This document shows, in pieces, positions 52,243-64,000 of a DNA stretch of 64,000 bases (position 1 is the first letter of the stretch; each line of letters opens with the position of its first letter). The DNA is from Cupriavidus basilensis. Lineage in GTDB: Bacteria; Pseudomonadota; Gammaproteobacteria; Burkholderiales; Burkholderiaceae. Under the pieces are notes generated by a model that was not told where the DNA came from, did no database searches, and saw only the letters and a list, made by a program, of their open reading frames with translations. The position numbers and the translations under genes are program-made. The stretch lies in NCBI RefSeq assembly GCF_008801925.2, contig NZ_CP062803.1, forward strand, positions 1,674,001-1,738,000, given 5' to 3'.

Positions 52243-52349
52243 GGCTCCTGCGCCATCCTCCCGTCCCAATGCACTTCCAATGCATTGCGCGTCTGACGGT
52301 CCTGCGCATTTCCCATTCTCCCGGCCCTTGTCACCTTGTTGCCTTGTCC

Positions 52350-54374
52350 ATGTCCCGCAGCCTAGATCTCGCCGAGCCCGCTTTTTCCGCCTCGGGCTTG
52401 CCATATTCGCGACGCTACGACGAGGCCTATCACGGTAACGAGGATGGCCTGGAGCGGGCCCGTCACGTCTTCCTTGCCGGCAACGGCTTGCCGCAGGCCT
52501 GGGGTGGGCGCGACCAGTTCGTGATTGTGGAGGCCGGTTTCGGGCTGGGGCTGAACTTCCTGGCAACCTGGCAGGCATGGCGAGACGATCCCAAGCGTTG
52601 CCGGCGGCTCCACGTTGTGTCGATCGAGAAGCATCCGTTGACGAGCGAGGGGCTTGCCGCGATGCATGCCAGCCTTGGCGCGCAGGCGGCGCTGGCGCCG
52701 CTGGCCGCCGAGCTGAGGGCCGCATGGCCGCTCGCGCTGCCAGGCCTGCACCGGCTGGAATTCGAGGGCGGGGCGGTCGTGCTGACGCTGGCGTTTGGCG
52801 ATATCGACGCCTTGCTGCCGCGCCTGGTGCTGGGCGCGGATGCGTTTTACCTGGACGGTTTTTCGCCCGCCCGCAATCCCGATATGTGGCAGCCGCAGTT
52901 GATGAAGCGACTGGCCCGGCTGGCCCGTCCGGAAGCCACGCTGGCCACGCACGTGGCGGACATCGTCTTCCAGCGGGGTTTGCAAGCCGCCGGCTTCACG
53001 GTCAGCTCTGCACCCGGATATGGCTCGGAGCCACCGATGACCGTGGCGCGCTTGCCTGTCATGCGCGGCACGCGGCGGCAGCCGCCGCCATCCGCCGCGG
53101 CGTGGCCTGAGCGGCACGCGATCGTCATCGGCGCGGGCCTGGCCGGCTGCGCGGTCACGGAGCGGCTGGCCGCGCGCGGCTGGCGCGTGACCTTGTTCGA
53201 TGCCCATGACGGCCCGGCGCAGCTGACCTCAGCCCACCGTGCCGCCGCCATGCATCCACATTTGTCCTCGGATGACAGCATCCTGTCGCGCCTGTCGCGC
53301 GCAGGCAACCTGCAGGCCCTGCGGACCTGGGCAGGGCTGGCGGCGGCGGGGCATGCGCCAGGGTGGCAGGGCTGCGGCGTGCTGCAGACCGGGGCGGGCG
53401 TGGAGGATGCGGATATCCAGCAGGCGGCTCTTGCCGCCCTGGGCTTTCCGGAAGCGTTCGCGCGGTGGATGAGCGCCGAGGAAGCCGCCAGCCGGCATGG
53501 CGCGCCGGTGGCCCATGGCGGGCTGTGGTTCGGGCAGGGCGGCTGGGCGCCACCGCCCGAGATCTGTCGCGCGCAGCTGGCGCAGGCCGGGACGGCGGTA
53601 ACGGCGCGCTATGGCAGCCGCGTGGCGCGGCTGGCGCGTGTGGCGGATGGCTGGCAGGCGCTGGACGAGGCGGGCATGGTCATGGCCGCGGCGCCGGTGG
53701 TGGTCGTGGCCAACGCGTACGAAGCGCTGCACTTGCTCGGGTTGCGCCATATGACGATCGACCGGGTGCGCGGGCAGCTCACCACGCTGGCGCCGGCAGA
53801 GCTGGCGCGCCTTGGGCGATGGCCCGATTGCGTGGTCACCGGCACCGGCTACCTGCTGCCGCGCGCTGCGGACGGCACCGCGCGCATCGGTTCCAGCTAC
53901 GAGCCGGACGCGCAGGAGTCCGGCGCGCTGGATGAGCGCCCCGCGGTGCACGCCGAGAACCTGGCTCGGCTCGCCGCGTTGTTGCCGGCGCTTGCCGGCA
54001 CGGCCGCCAGCCTGGACCCGGCAATGCTCAAGGGGTATGTGGGCGTGCGCAGCGTCTCGCACAACCGCCTGCCGCTGATCGGGCGCGTGGCCGACGAGAC
54101 CCAGGCGGCGCGGGACGCCGCGGCGCTCAGCGGGGCACGCCTACGGGATATCCCTCGGCTGCCGGGGCTTTACGCGGCACTTGCATATGGCTCGCGCGGC
54201 CTCACATGGGCCGCATTGGGGGCGGAATTGCTGGCCAGCCAGATCGAAGGGGAGCCATTGCCGCTCGAGCTCGAATTGGCCGAGGCCATCGACCCGGCGC
54301 GCCTGCTGGTGCGCGCCTTGCGCCAGGGGACCGTGGCAAGCCGCGATGTGCCCGCCGAGCCGGTTCCCGGGTAA
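52350..54374 (+). CDS. mnmC: Bifunctional tRNA 5-methylaminomethyl-2-thiouridine synthesis protein
   Basis: 674 residues. An N-terminal methyltransferase domain (MnmC2: [18 protein letters not shown]..., [20 protein letters not shown] as SAM motif, [17 protein letters not shown]) is fused to an FAD-dependent oxidoreductase domain (MnmC1: [21 protein letters not shown]-terminal [17 protein letters not shown]). It converts cmnm5 and nm5 wobble uridine to mnm5 in tRNA. The start at 52350 ([12 protein letters not shown]) avoids the low-complexity frame through the heptamer repeat. Confidence 0.93.
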   Translation: MSRSLDLAEPAFSASGLPYSRRYDEAYHGNEDGLERARHVFLAGNGLPQAWGGRDQFVIVEAGFGLGLNFLATWQAWRDDPKRCRRLHVVSIEKHPLTSEGLAAMHASLGAQAALAPLAAELRAAWPLALPGLHRLEFEGGAVVLTLAFGDIDALLPRLVLGADAFYLDGFSPARNPDMWQPQLMKRLARLARPEATLATHVADIVFQRGLQAAGFTVSSAPGYGSEPPMTVARLPVMRGTRRQPPPSAAAWPERHAIVIGAGLAGCAVTERLAARGWRVTLFDAHDGPAQLTSAHRAAAMHPHLSSDDSILSRLSRAGNLQALRTWAGLAAAGHAPGWQGCGVLQTGAGVEDADIQQAALAALGFPEAFARWMSAEEAASRHGAPVAHGGLWFGQGGWAPPPEICRAQLAQAGTAVTARYGSRVARLARVADGWQALDEAGMVMAAAPVVVVANAYEALHLLGLRHMTIDRVRGQLTTLAPAELARLGRWPDCVVTGTGYLLPRAADGTARIGSSYEPDAQESGALDERPAVHAENLARLAALLPALAGTAASLDPAMLKGYVGVRSVSHNRLPLIGRVADETQAARDAAALSGARLRDIPRLPGLYAALAYGSRGLTWAALGAELLASQIEGEPLPLELELAEAIDPARLLVRALRQGTVASRDVPAEPVPG

Positions 54375-54597
54375 AAACTGCCGGAACCGAATGAAAACCG
54401 TGCGATAATGCCCGTTTTCCGTTTGCGTGGACCTGCGCCCGGATGCTCTGGAAACGCCGATTTTTGCGCGTGTCCTGCGTGCGACGCGGTTTGCGTGCCG
54501 GGTATCGGCATTAGCCGTCGCTTTGCCTGTGTCTTCTCGGGCACGCGAGCGGGGTGCGCTTACGAACACAACAACACTCTGGATTGGATCAACGACC
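54375..54597 (+). other. Leader region of tig
   Basis: An open frame runs through it upstream of the trigger-factor ATG but has no protein-like features. It probably contains the tig promoter near GTGCGATAATGCC (about 54399-54411), an extended -10 lookalike. Confidence 0.45.
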
Positions 54598-55959
54598 ATG
54601 TCGAATGTCATTGAAAACCTTGGCAAACTGGACCGCAAGGTGACCCTGGCCATTCCCAAGGCCGAAGTCGAAAAGGAAAAGCTGGAACGTCTGGTTCGCC
54701 TGTCGAAGACGGTGAAGATGTCCGGTTTCCGTCCCGGCAAGGTACCGATGAAGATGGTCGAGAAGCAATACGGCCAGCAAGTCGAGTTCGAAGTGCGCTT
54801 CGACAAGGCTGCCCGCAAGTTCTTCGACATCACCAAAGAACAAGACGTCAAGGTTGCCGGCCAGCCGAAGTTCGAAGTCAAGACCGACGGCGTGAGCGAA
54901 GACGAAGTGGCCTTCGACGCGACCTTCGAGGTCTATCCGGAAGTCAAGCTGGGTGACCTGGCTGGCGCCGAAGTGACCCGCACCAAGACCGAAATCACCG
55001 ATGCCGAAGTCGACAAGACCATCGACATCCTGCGCAAGCAGCGCGTGCACTACCACACCCGTGGCGAAGCCGGCGAGCACGGCGACGGCGGCGCGGAAGT
55101 GGCCGCCCAGAACGGCGACCGCGTGACGCTGGACTTCGTCGGCAAGATCGACGGCGTGGAATTCCCCGGCGGCAAGGCTGACGACTTCGCCTTCGTGCTG
55201 GGCGAAGGCCGCATGCTGCCCGAGTTCGAGCAAGCCGCGCTGGGCCTGAAGGTTGGCGAAAGCAAGACCTTCCCGCTGGCGTTCCCCGAGGACTATCACG
55301 GCAAGGACGTGGCCGGCAAGACCGCCGAGTTCACCGTCACGCTCAAGAAGATCGAGTGGGCGCACCTGCCGGAAGTCAACGACGAGTTCGCCAAGTCGCT
55401 GGGCATCGCCGACGGCAGCGTCGAGAAGATGCGCGCCGACATTCGCGAAAACCTGGAGCGCGAAGTCAAGCGCCGCACGCACGCCATGCTGAAGGACCAG
55501 GTCATGGACGCGCTGTTGAAGGCGAGCGAGCTGGAAGTGCCGAAGGCCCTGATCGAGCAAGACCAGGAGCGCCTGGTGGAAATGGCGCGTCGCGACCTGG
55601 AGCAACGTGGCATGCCCAACGCCAAGGACATGCCCATCCCGGCCGAAATGTTCACGCAGCAAGCTGAGCGCCGCGTCAAGCTGGGCCTGATCCTGGCCGA
55701 GATCGTCAAGGCTCACGGCCTGGACGCCAAGGCAGACCAGATCAAGGCCGAGATCGAAGACTTCGCCAAGAGCTACGAAGACCCGAAGGAAGTCATGCGC
55801 TGGTACTACGGTGACCAACAGCGCCTGGCCGAGATGGAGGCCTACGTGCTCGAAAACAACGTGGTAAATTTCGTTTGCGACAAGGCCAAGGTCACCGACA
55901 AGACGGTGTCCTTCGAGGAACTGACTGCCGAAGGCAACAACCAGCCTCAGCAGGCCTGA
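54598..55959 (+). CDS. tig: Trigger factor
   Basis: 453 residues from ATG 54598 ([20 protein letters not shown]). The ribosome-docking signature is [19 protein letters not shown], then an FKBP-type PPIase domain ([20 protein letters not shown]...), and a long helical C-terminal chaperone domain ending [10 protein letters not shown]. It binds nascent chains at the ribosome exit. The next gene, clpP, follows in 73 bp, the standard tig-clpP-clpX order. Confidence 0.95.
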   Translation: MSNVIENLGKLDRKVTLAIPKAEVEKEKLERLVRLSKTVKMSGFRPGKVPMKMVEKQYGQQVEFEVRFDKAARKFFDITKEQDVKVAGQPKFEVKTDGVSEDEVAFDATFEVYPEVKLGDLAGAEVTRTKTEITDAEVDKTIDILRKQRVHYHTRGEAGEHGDGGAEVAAQNGDRVTLDFVGKIDGVEFPGGKADDFAFVLGEGRMLPEFEQAALGLKVGESKTFPLAFPEDYHGKDVAGKTAEFTVTLKKIEWAHLPEVNDEFAKSLGIADGSVEKMRADIRENLEREVKRRTHAMLKDQVMDALLKASELEVPKALIEQDQERLVEMARRDLEQRGMPNAKDMPIPAEMFTQQAERRVKLGLILAEIVKAHGLDAKADQIKAEIEDFAKSYEDPKEVMRWYYGDQQRLAEMEAYVLENNVVNFVCDKAKVTDKTVSFEELTAEGNNQPQQA

Positions 55960-56032
55960 GCCTGGCCCGTGGCCGGCGCGCGTGGCGCGTTGGCCGCAGC
56001 CTTGTCTCTTACCGAACTCCAGGAGAACTTGC

Positions 56033-56683
56033 ATGACCCGCAATGATTTGCTTGACCGTCTGGCCACCACGCAGGCCTCCGCCCTGGAAACGCAGGGACT
56101 GGGGCTGGTGCCGATGGTGGTTGAGCAGTCCGGTCGGGGCGAGCGCGCCTATGACATCTATTCGCGCCTGTTGAAGGAGCGTCTGATTTTCATGGTCGGC
56201 GAAGTCAACGACCAGACCGCTAACCTGGTGGTCGCCCAGTTGCTGTTCCTGGAAAGCGAGAATCCCGACAAGGACATCTCGCTCTACATCAACTCGCCGG
56301 GTGGCTCGGTGTCGGCTGGCCTTGCCATCTACGACACCATGCAGTTCGTCAAGCCGGACGTGGCCACGCTGTGCATGGGCATGGCAGCCAGCATGGGTGC
56401 CTTCCTGCTGTCGGCTGGCGCCAAGGGCAAGCGTTCGGCGCTGCCCAACTCGCGCATCATGATCCACCAGCCGCTGGGCGGCGCGCGCGGCCAGGCCTCG
56501 GACATCGAGATCCAGGCCCGCGAGATCCTGTACCTGCGCGAGCGGCTCAACACGATCCTGTCGGAAGTCACCGGCCAGCCGGTCGAGAAGATTGCCCGCG
56601 ATACCGATCGCGACAATTTCATGAGCGGCGAGCAGGCAGTGGACTACGGCCTGATCGACAAGGTGCTCGCCCGCCGTGCCTGA
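56033..56683 (+). CDS. clpP: ATP-dependent Clp protease proteolytic subunit
   Basis: 216 residues from ATG 56033 ([18 protein letters not shown]) with AGGAG 10 bp upstream. Catalytic Ser in [11 protein letters not shown], His in [11 protein letters not shown], Asp in DTDRDNFMS region. [15 protein letters not shown] and the N-terminal axial loop are normal. It forms the tetradecameric chamber used by ClpX. A terminator separates it from clpX. Confidence 0.95.
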   Translation: MTRNDLLDRLATTQASALETQGLGLVPMVVEQSGRGERAYDIYSRLLKERLIFMVGEVNDQTANLVVAQLLFLESENPDKDISLYINSPGGSVSAGLAIYDTMQFVKPDVATLCMGMAASMGAFLLSAGAKGKRSALPNSRIMIHQPLGGARGQASDIEIQAREILYLRERLNTILSEVTGQPVEKIARDTDRDNFMSGEQAVDYGLIDKVLARRA

Positions 56684-56781
56684 CAGACCGGCCCGGCTTG
56701 CTGCAAGGCGGGCCGGGCAGGGGCCGTGCGGCGATCCCTCGGGTATCGCCGCACGGCCGCAACGAAGAAGGCTATACAGAA

Positions 56782-56806
56782 ACGAGGCCTTGTGCCTCGT
56801 TTTTTG
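56782..56806 (+). terminator. Rho-independent terminator after clpP
   Basis: ACGAGGC-CTTGT-GCCTCGT followed by a T-run. It may attenuate rather than end transcription into clpX. Confidence 0.75.
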
Positions 56807-56930
56807 CTTTTGCCCCACAGCTTGGGGGTCTACCCGCCGCGCCATTTTTTTTGGCGTATGATGCGTTTGAAGCGTATCCCCGCAGCGCTCCGGCACTGCG
56901 GCACGCACACTGCTAATGTGACTGATTCCT

Positions 56931-58205
56931 ATGGCGGATAAAAAAGGTTCATCCAGCGAGAAGCTCCTTTACTGCTCGTTCTGCGGCAAGAGCCAGCACG
57001 AGGTAAAGAAGCTCATCGCGGGCCCGTCGGTGTTCATTTGCGACGAATGCATCGACCTGTGCAACGAGATCATCCGCGACGAGGCTGCTGCATCCGACAA
57101 GGACGCGGGGGCCACGGCCAAGTCCGATCTCCCCACCCCGCACGAGATCCGCGAAAGCCTGGATCAATATGTGATCGGGCAGGAGCAGGCCAAGAAGATC
57201 CTGGCCGTAGCGGTGTACAACCACTACAAGCGCCTGAAGCACCTCGGCAAGAAGGACGATGTCGAGTTGTCCAAGAGCAACATCCTGCTGATCGGCCCCA
57301 CCGGTTCGGGCAAGACGCTGCTGGCGCAAACGCTGGCGCGCTTGCTCAATGTGCCGTTCGTGATTGCCGATGCCACCACGTTGACCGAAGCCGGCTATGT
57401 CGGCGAGGACGTGGAAAACATCATCCAGAAGTTGCTGCAGAACTGCAACTACGAGGTGGAAAAGGCACAGCGCGGCATTGTCTACATTGATGAGATCGAC
57501 AAGATCTCGCGCAAATCCGACAACCCGTCCATCACCCGCGATGTCTCCGGTGAAGGCGTGCAGCAGGCCCTGCTCAAGCTGGTCGAAGGCACCATGGCTT
57601 CGGTGCCCCCGCAAGGCGGCCGCAAGCACCCGAACCAGGACTTCCTGCAGGTGGATACCACCAACATCCTGTTTATCTGCGGCGGTGCGTTCGATGGCCT
57701 CGAAAAGGTCATCATGCAGCGTTCGGACAAGACCGGTATCGGTTTTGCCGCGCAAGTGCAGAGCAAGGAAGAGCGCGAGGCCAGCGAAGTGCTGCCGCAG
57801 GTCGAGCCGGAAGACCTGATCAAGTTCGGGTTGATCCCGGAACTGATCGGCCGCCTCCCGGTGGTGGCCACGCTGGCCAAGCTGGACGAAGCCGCGCTGA
57901 TGCAGATCCTGGTCGAGCCGAAGAACGCGCTGATCAAGCAGTACCAGAAGCTGCTGGCGATGGAAGGCGTTGAGCTGGAAATCCGCCCGGCCGCGCTCTC
58001 CGCGATTGCCCGCAAGGCAATTCGCCGCAAGACCGGTGCACGTGGCCTTCGTTCGATCCTTGAGCAATCGTTGATGGATGTGATGTACGACCTGCCTAAC
58101 TACAAGGGCGTGCAAAAGGTGGTGATCGATGAGAACACCATCACCGGGGACGCTCCGCCGTTGCTGATGTACGAGGAACAGCCTAAGGTGGCTGGTTCGA
58201 ACTGA
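56931..58205 (+). CDS. clpX: Clp protease ATP-binding unfoldase subunit
   Basis: 424 residues. An N-terminal C4 zinc domain ([11 protein letters not shown] ... [10 protein letters not shown]), AAA+ core with Walker [14 protein letters not shown], Walker [12 protein letters not shown], sensor and arginine-finger region [17 protein letters not shown] and pore loop [10 protein letters not shown]. It unfolds tagged substrates and feeds ClpP. Start with GCGGATAAAAAAGG; the ATG at 56931 is the conserved one ([20 protein letters not shown]). Confidence 0.95.
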   Translation: MADKKGSSSEKLLYCSFCGKSQHEVKKLIAGPSVFICDECIDLCNEIIRDEAAASDKDAGATAKSDLPTPHEIRESLDQYVIGQEQAKKILAVAVYNHYKRLKHLGKKDDVELSKSNILLIGPTGSGKTLLAQTLARLLNVPFVIADATTLTEAGYVGEDVENIIQKLLQNCNYEVEKAQRGIVYIDEIDKISRKSDNPSITRDVSGEGVQQALLKLVEGTMASVPPQGGRKHPNQDFLQVDTTNILFICGGAFDGLEKVIMQRSDKTGIGFAAQVQSKEEREASEVLPQVEPEDLIKFGLIPELIGRLPVVATLAKLDEAALMQILVEPKNALIKQYQKLLAMEGVELEIRPAALSAIARKAIRRKTGARGLRSILEQSLMDVMYDLPNYKGVQKVVIDENTITGDAPPLLMYEEQPKVAGSN

Positions 58206-58256
58206 CGCGAACGCCGGCGCTTATGACGATGCCAGGCCGGCAGCGAGTCCTGAGAG

Positions 58257-58287
58257 GCCGTTCGCGAAAAGCGAGCGGCTTTTTTTC
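58257..58287 (+). terminator. Rho-independent terminator after clpX
   Basis: GCCGTTCGC-GAAAA-GCGAGCGGC followed by a run of seven T. Confidence 0.8.
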
Positions 58288-58451
58288 TTCATTTTCGTAA
58301 AACGAAGGGGAGGAAACGGGGGTATGCTGTTTGGACGGGTCTTGCAAGTGCGGGGAGCAGCATTTTGCAACTAGCATCGATTCGTGCGCAAAGGATGTCT
58401 TGCAATCGAATCATGAGACCCAATTTACGCCTAAATGACTGACTGGGGAAA

Positions 58452-60866
<2,415 letters not shown>

Positions 60867-61167
60867 TGATGTCTCGCTGATGCTGCCTTAGCTTGCTGGT
60901 AGCACATGAAAAACGCCGCGGGTGTCCCCCGCGGCGTTTTTCCATTCCGTCTCCTGTTCCTGTTCCGCCTTCTGTTCCGCCCTCTATTCCGTGCCACTTT
61001 GCACAACGTGCAGGTGCATTCTCCGGCCTGTAAAAATGTCTGCGAAGATTACTTGGCAAAACGCCGAAGGCTGTATTACACTTGCGCCCTCGCAACGCAA
61101 ACAGCAGTAATTACTCTGATATGTGCGCGGCGATGCTTGCAGCATGCAGTGCGGCTGCGGTACGAGC
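60867..61167. other. Gap between lon and tRNA-Val
   Basis: It holds the lon terminator and an imperfect pyrimidine repeat (CTGTTCC/CTATTCC-type units, about 60950-60992), then about 170 bp with no gene, in which the tRNA promoter must lie. Confidence 0.5.
60911..60942 (+). terminator. Rho-independent terminator after lon
   Basis: AAACGCCGCGGG-TGTC-CCCCGCGGCGTTTTT, a strong bidirectional hairpin. Confidence 0.85.
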
Positions 61168-61243
61168 GGGTGCTTAGCTCAGTTGGTAGAGCGGCGCCCT
61201 TACAAGGCGTAGGTCGGGGGTTCGAGCCCCTCAGCACCCACCA
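61168..61243 (+). tRNA. tRNA-Val (anticodon TAC)
   Basis: Acceptor GGGTGCT pairs AGCACCC; D-arm AGCTCAGTTGGTAGAGC; anticodon loop CTTACAA; T-arm GGGGGTTCGAGCCCC; encoded CCA. 76 nt, canonical fold. Confidence 0.96.
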
Positions 61244-61299
61244 TCGCTCCTGCCGCAAGACAAGCCCGACACACAGATGCATCCTGCAACACCGATTCA

Positions 61300-61376
61300 G
61301 GAGTGGTAGTTCAGTTGGTTAGAATACCGGCCTGTCACGCCGGGGGTCGCGGGTTCGAGTCCCGTCCACTCCGCCA
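61300..61376 (+). tRNA. tRNA-Asp (anticodon GTC)
   Basis: Acceptor GGAGTGG pairs CCACTCC; D-arm GTTCAGTTGGTTAGAAT; anticodon loop CTGTCAC; T-arm GCGGGTTCGAGTCCCGT; encoded CCA. 77 nt. Probably co-transcribed with tRNA-Val. Confidence 0.96.
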
Positions 61377-61390
61377 AACAAGCAGTCAGC

Positions 61391-61416
61391 AAAACGGGCC
61401 CTTAGTGGCCCGTTTT
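61391..61416 (+). terminator. Rho-independent terminator after the tRNA pair
   Basis: AAAACGGGCC-CTTAGT-GGCCCGTTTT hairpin, followed by GCTTTTT. Confidence 0.8.
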
Positions 61417-61621
61417 GCTTTTTGCGCATTACATCGCTTTACCCATTCCGCGCTCCGTTCTTGATCACACCGGCTCCGGCTTGCACTGTCCCGTAGCATC
61501 CGCCCGGCAAGGGCAGATATGGTTCGCCAATTGCGCCGCAGGGCTGCAAATCGCGTGAAGCCTGCCGCTCCTGATAGAATCCCGGAGTTTGCCGTTCGTA
61601 CAACCCTTTTCCTGAGTCAGC

Positions 61622-63571
61622 ATGCTTGATTTCGTACGCAACAACCGGCGCTTGATGCTTTTGCTGCTGCTGGTGCTTGTCTTCCCGTCGTTTGTGTTCT
61701 TCGGCGTGGAGAGCTACTCGCGTTTCATGGACAGCTCGCACGACCTTGCCAAGGTCGACGGCCGCGCCATCACGGCGCAAGAAGTGGATAACGTGGTGCG
61801 TGACCAGAGCGAGCGCATGCGCCAGATGCTTGGCACGAACTACGATCCGCGCCAGTTCGAAGGCGCGCAGGCACGCCAGCAGGTGCTCGACCAGCTGATC
61901 CTGCAGCGCGTGGTAGCGGATGAGGTGGCCAAGAAGCACCTGACCGTTTCCAACGAACGCCTGCTCGAGACGATCAGCAGCATTCCCGCCATCGCCCAGT
62001 TGCCGAAGAAGCAAGACGGCACGATCGACGACAAGGCCTATGTCAGCCTGCTGGCCCAGCAAGGCATGACGCCGGAGCAGTTCGATGCCCGCATGCGTTT
62101 CGATCTGGCCACCCAGCAGCTCAGCAACTCGGTTGGCGCTACCGCCTTCGTGCCGAAGTCATTGCTGGACCGCCTGATCGCCATTCGCGACCAGCAGCGC
62201 GATGTGCAGGCGCTGCAAATCAAGCCGGCCGATTTCACCGCCAAGGTCAATCCGGATGACGCTGCGCTGAAGGCCTACTACGAAGGTCACAAGGCGGCGT
62301 TCTCGGTGCCCGAGCAAGCCAAGGTCGAATACCTGGTGCTGTCGGCCGACGCGCTGGCCGCGTCGACGCCGGTCACGCCCGAAGAGCTCAAGTCCTACTA
62401 CGACAGCAACATCGCGCGCTTTCGCACCGACGAGCAGCGCCGCGCCAGCCACATCCTGATCGGTTCGCCCAAGGATGCCCCGGCTGCGGAGCGCCAGGCA
62501 GCCAAGGAAAAAGCCACCAAGCTGCTCGAGGACCTGCGCAAGCATCCCGAGACGTTTGCCGACGTGGCCCGCAAGCAGTCGCAGGACCCGGGCTCGGCGG
62601 AGAAGGGCGGCGACCTCGGCTTCATGGGCCGTGGCGCGCTGGTCAAGCCGTTCGAAGACGCGATGTACGCGCTCAAGGATGGCCAGATCAGCGACGTGGT
62701 CGAGACGGACTACGGCTATCACATCATCAAGCTTACCGGCATCAAGCCGGCCGAGACCAAGCCGCTTGACCAGGTCCGTACCGAACTGGAAGCGGAGTTG
62801 CGCAAGCAACTCGCCGCCAAGAAGTACACCGAGCTGGCAGACGCGTTTGGCAATACGGTCTATGAGCAGTCCGACAGCCTCAAGCCGGCAGCCGACAAGT
62901 TCAAGCTGGCGATCCAGAGCGCCGACAACGTGACCCGCCAGCCGAACCCGGCCCTGGGCGCGCAAAACCCGCTCAATAACGAGAAGCTGCTCAAGGCGCT
63001 GTTCAGCGATGAATCCGTCAAGAACAGGCGCAACACCGAGGCCGTGCAGGTTGGCCCCACCACGCTGGTGGCGGCGCGCATCGTCGACTACCGCCCGGCC
63101 ACGGTGCGCAAGTTCGAAGATGTGCAGGCCAAGGTGCGCGAAGGCTATATCGCGCAGCAGGCAGCCGAGCTTGCGGCCAAGGCGGGCGCGGAACGTCTCG
63201 AAGCACTGAAGAAGAGCGGCAGCGCCGACGGTTTCGGCGCGCCGGTAACGGTCTCGCGTGCCAAGGCCGACGGCCTCGCACCCAAGGCTGTGGAAGCCGT
63301 GATGCGTGCCGATACCGCCAAGCTGCCAGCGTATGTCGGCGTGGACCTGGGCGCCGATGGCTACGCGATCTATCGCATCGGCAAGGTCAGCCAGCCTGCG
63401 CAGGCGGATGCCGCGCAGCGCCAGGGTGAGGCGCAGCAACTGGGCCAGATGCTGGGCCAAAGCCAGCTGGAAGCCTTCTACGAAGGCCTGAAGGACCGGG
63501 CCAAGGTGAAGCTGCTCAAGCCCGCTACCACCACGGAAGCGGGTTCGGCCAGCGGGGCTGGCGCGCAGTAA
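61622..63571 (+). CDS. ppiD: Membrane-anchored periplasmic folding factor, parvulin-type
   Basis: 649 residues. A single N-terminal anchor ([19 protein letters not shown], residues 11-29), a SurA-N-like chaperone region (about 40-245), a parvulin rotamase domain ([15 protein letters not shown] ... [20 protein letters not shown] ... [11 protein letters not shown], about 275-385), then a second helical chaperone region to the end. It assists outer-membrane and secreted protein folding at the Sec exit. Position after lon-tRNAs is the usual one in Burkholderiales. Confidence 0.93.
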   Translation: MLDFVRNNRRLMLLLLLVLVFPSFVFFGVESYSRFMDSSHDLAKVDGRAITAQEVDNVVRDQSERMRQMLGTNYDPRQFEGAQARQQVLDQLILQRVVADEVAKKHLTVSNERLLETISSIPAIAQLPKKQDGTIDDKAYVSLLAQQGMTPEQFDARMRFDLATQQLSNSVGATAFVPKSLLDRLIAIRDQQRDVQALQIKPADFTAKVNPDDAALKAYYEGHKAAFSVPEQAKVEYLVLSADALAASTPVTPEELKSYYDSNIARFRTDEQRRASHILIGSPKDAPAAERQAAKEKATKLLEDLRKHPETFADVARKQSQDPGSAEKGGDLGFMGRGALVKPFEDAMYALKDGQISDVVETDYGYHIIKLTGIKPAETKPLDQVRTELEAELRKQLAAKKYTELADAFGNTVYEQSDSLKPAADKFKLAIQSADNVTRQPNPALGAQNPLNNEKLLKALFSDESVKNRRNTEAVQVGPTTLVAARIVDYRPATVRKFEDVQAKVREGYIAQQAAELAAKAGAERLEALKKSGSADGFGAPVTVSRAKADGLAPKAVEAVMRADTAKLPAYVGVDLGADGYAIYRIGKVSQPAQADAAQRQGEAQQLGQMLGQSQLEAFYEGLKDRAKVKLLKPATTTEAGSASGAGAQ

Positions 63572-63595
63572 TACTGCCGCTCGCAACCATAAAGA

Positions 63596-63620
63596 GAAAG
63601 GCGCCTTCGGGCGCCTTTCT
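63596..63620. terminator. Bidirectional terminator between ppiD and the arylesterase gene
   Basis: AGAAAGGCGCC-TTCG-GGCGCCTTTCT serves both convergent genes. Confidence 0.85.
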
Positions 63621-63643
63621 CTTTATGGCAAAGCCGCGGACAA

Positions 63644-64000
63644 CTAGCGCGTAGCTGTCTCCGCCGCCGGCGCCTTCAGCAAGGGCTTGAGCTGCGGCCA
63701 GACGGTATCGAGCAGCGTGCCCTGCGCCTGCGCCGTGGGATGGAGGCGGTCCGCCTGGAACCACTCTGGCTTGGCGATGACTTGCTCCAGCAGGAAGGGC
63801 ACCAGCCGGACCTTATACTCGCTGGCCAGCTTGGGGTAAAGCGAGAAGAACCGTTCGGTGTAGTCCGGCCCGTAGTTGGGCGGGATGCGCATGCCCACCA
63901 GCAGCACGCTGGCCTTGGCCTGCTGCGCGCTGGTGACGATGCTGCGCAGGTTGGCTTCGGTGGTCTGCAACGGCAGGCCGCGCAAGGCATCGTTGGCGCC
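63644..64000 (-). CDS. SGNH-type arylesterase/lysophospholipase (C-terminal part)
   Basis: The window ends inside this gene; 118 C-terminal residues are visible. GANDALRGLP is SGNH block III (the Asn of GxND), SVLLVGMRIPPNYG is the next strand, and QADRLHPTAQAQ is block V with the catalytic Asp and His. It matches TesA-like multifunctional esterases, usually exported to the periplasm. The start lies beyond 64000. Confidence 0.88.
   Translation of the reverse strand, partial: GANDALRGLPLQTTEANLRSIVTSAQQAKASVLLVGMRIPPNYGPDYTERFFSLYPKLASEYKVRLVPFLLEQVIAKPEWFQADRLHPTAQAQGTLLDTVWPQLKPLLKAPAAETATR

Overview
The window looks like a chromosome segment of a high-GC betaproteobacterium close to Cupriavidus/Ralstonia. 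The evidence is the tig-clpP-clpX-lon-tRNA-Val-tRNA-Asp-ppiD block, a hopanoid-type squalene/phytoene synthase, a fused mnmC, and codon use dominated by G/C third positions. This is recognition from protein sequence only; no database search was possible.

Layout. (1) 1-8.6 kb: a small secreted protein, an SMP-30/gluconolactonase-like enzyme, an M20-type amidohydrolase beside hpnD, and a two-gene RND efflux system. (2) 8.6-23.1 kb: a large amide/peptide catabolic region. It holds a complete Dpp/Opp-type ABC transporter, two amidase-signature enzymes, a second M20-type amidohydrolase, DUF3830 and DUF2848 proteins, an MFS importer, and IclR and GntR/FCD regulators. (3) 23.3-about 40 kb: a decayed prophage beginning at the 3' end of tRNA-Leu(TAG). 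It has a broken integrase, a lysogeny module (tandem S24 repressors, a Cro-like gene, a CII-like gene), the start of a PAPS-reductase-like gene cut and joined to late genes, broken baseplate and tail-fibre genes, an intact acyltransferase cargo gene and a lysis cassette. Head, packaging and replication genes are missing. Most structural genes carry frameshifts and in-frame stops, with TAG the most common stop, whereas the flanking host genes are intact. (4) 40-46.7 kb: mosaic accessory DNA with pseudogene scraps, a lipoprotein, a LexA-box-controlled gene of unknown function, a beta-carbonic anhydrase, a GNAT, an antitoxin-like HTH protein, a P-loop protein lacking the Walker lysine, and a second phage-type repressor with its own palindromic sites. 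(5) 46.8-64 kb: core genome with a GAF-PAS-GGDEF protein, dinB under a LexA box, rlmJ, mnmC, the tig-clpP-clpX-lon proteostasis block, two tRNAs, ppiD and the 3' part of an SGNH arylesterase.

How parts work together. The catabolic region reads as uptake of short peptide or amide compounds (ABC and MFS) followed by hydrolysis of amide and carbamoyl bonds, under two regulators. In the prophage, the two repressors and a methyltransferase form one leftward operon that should be on in the lysogen. The acyltransferase sits in the usual serotype-conversion slot after the tail-fibre genes. Trigger factor, ClpXP, Lon and PpiD together make a protein folding and degradation block.
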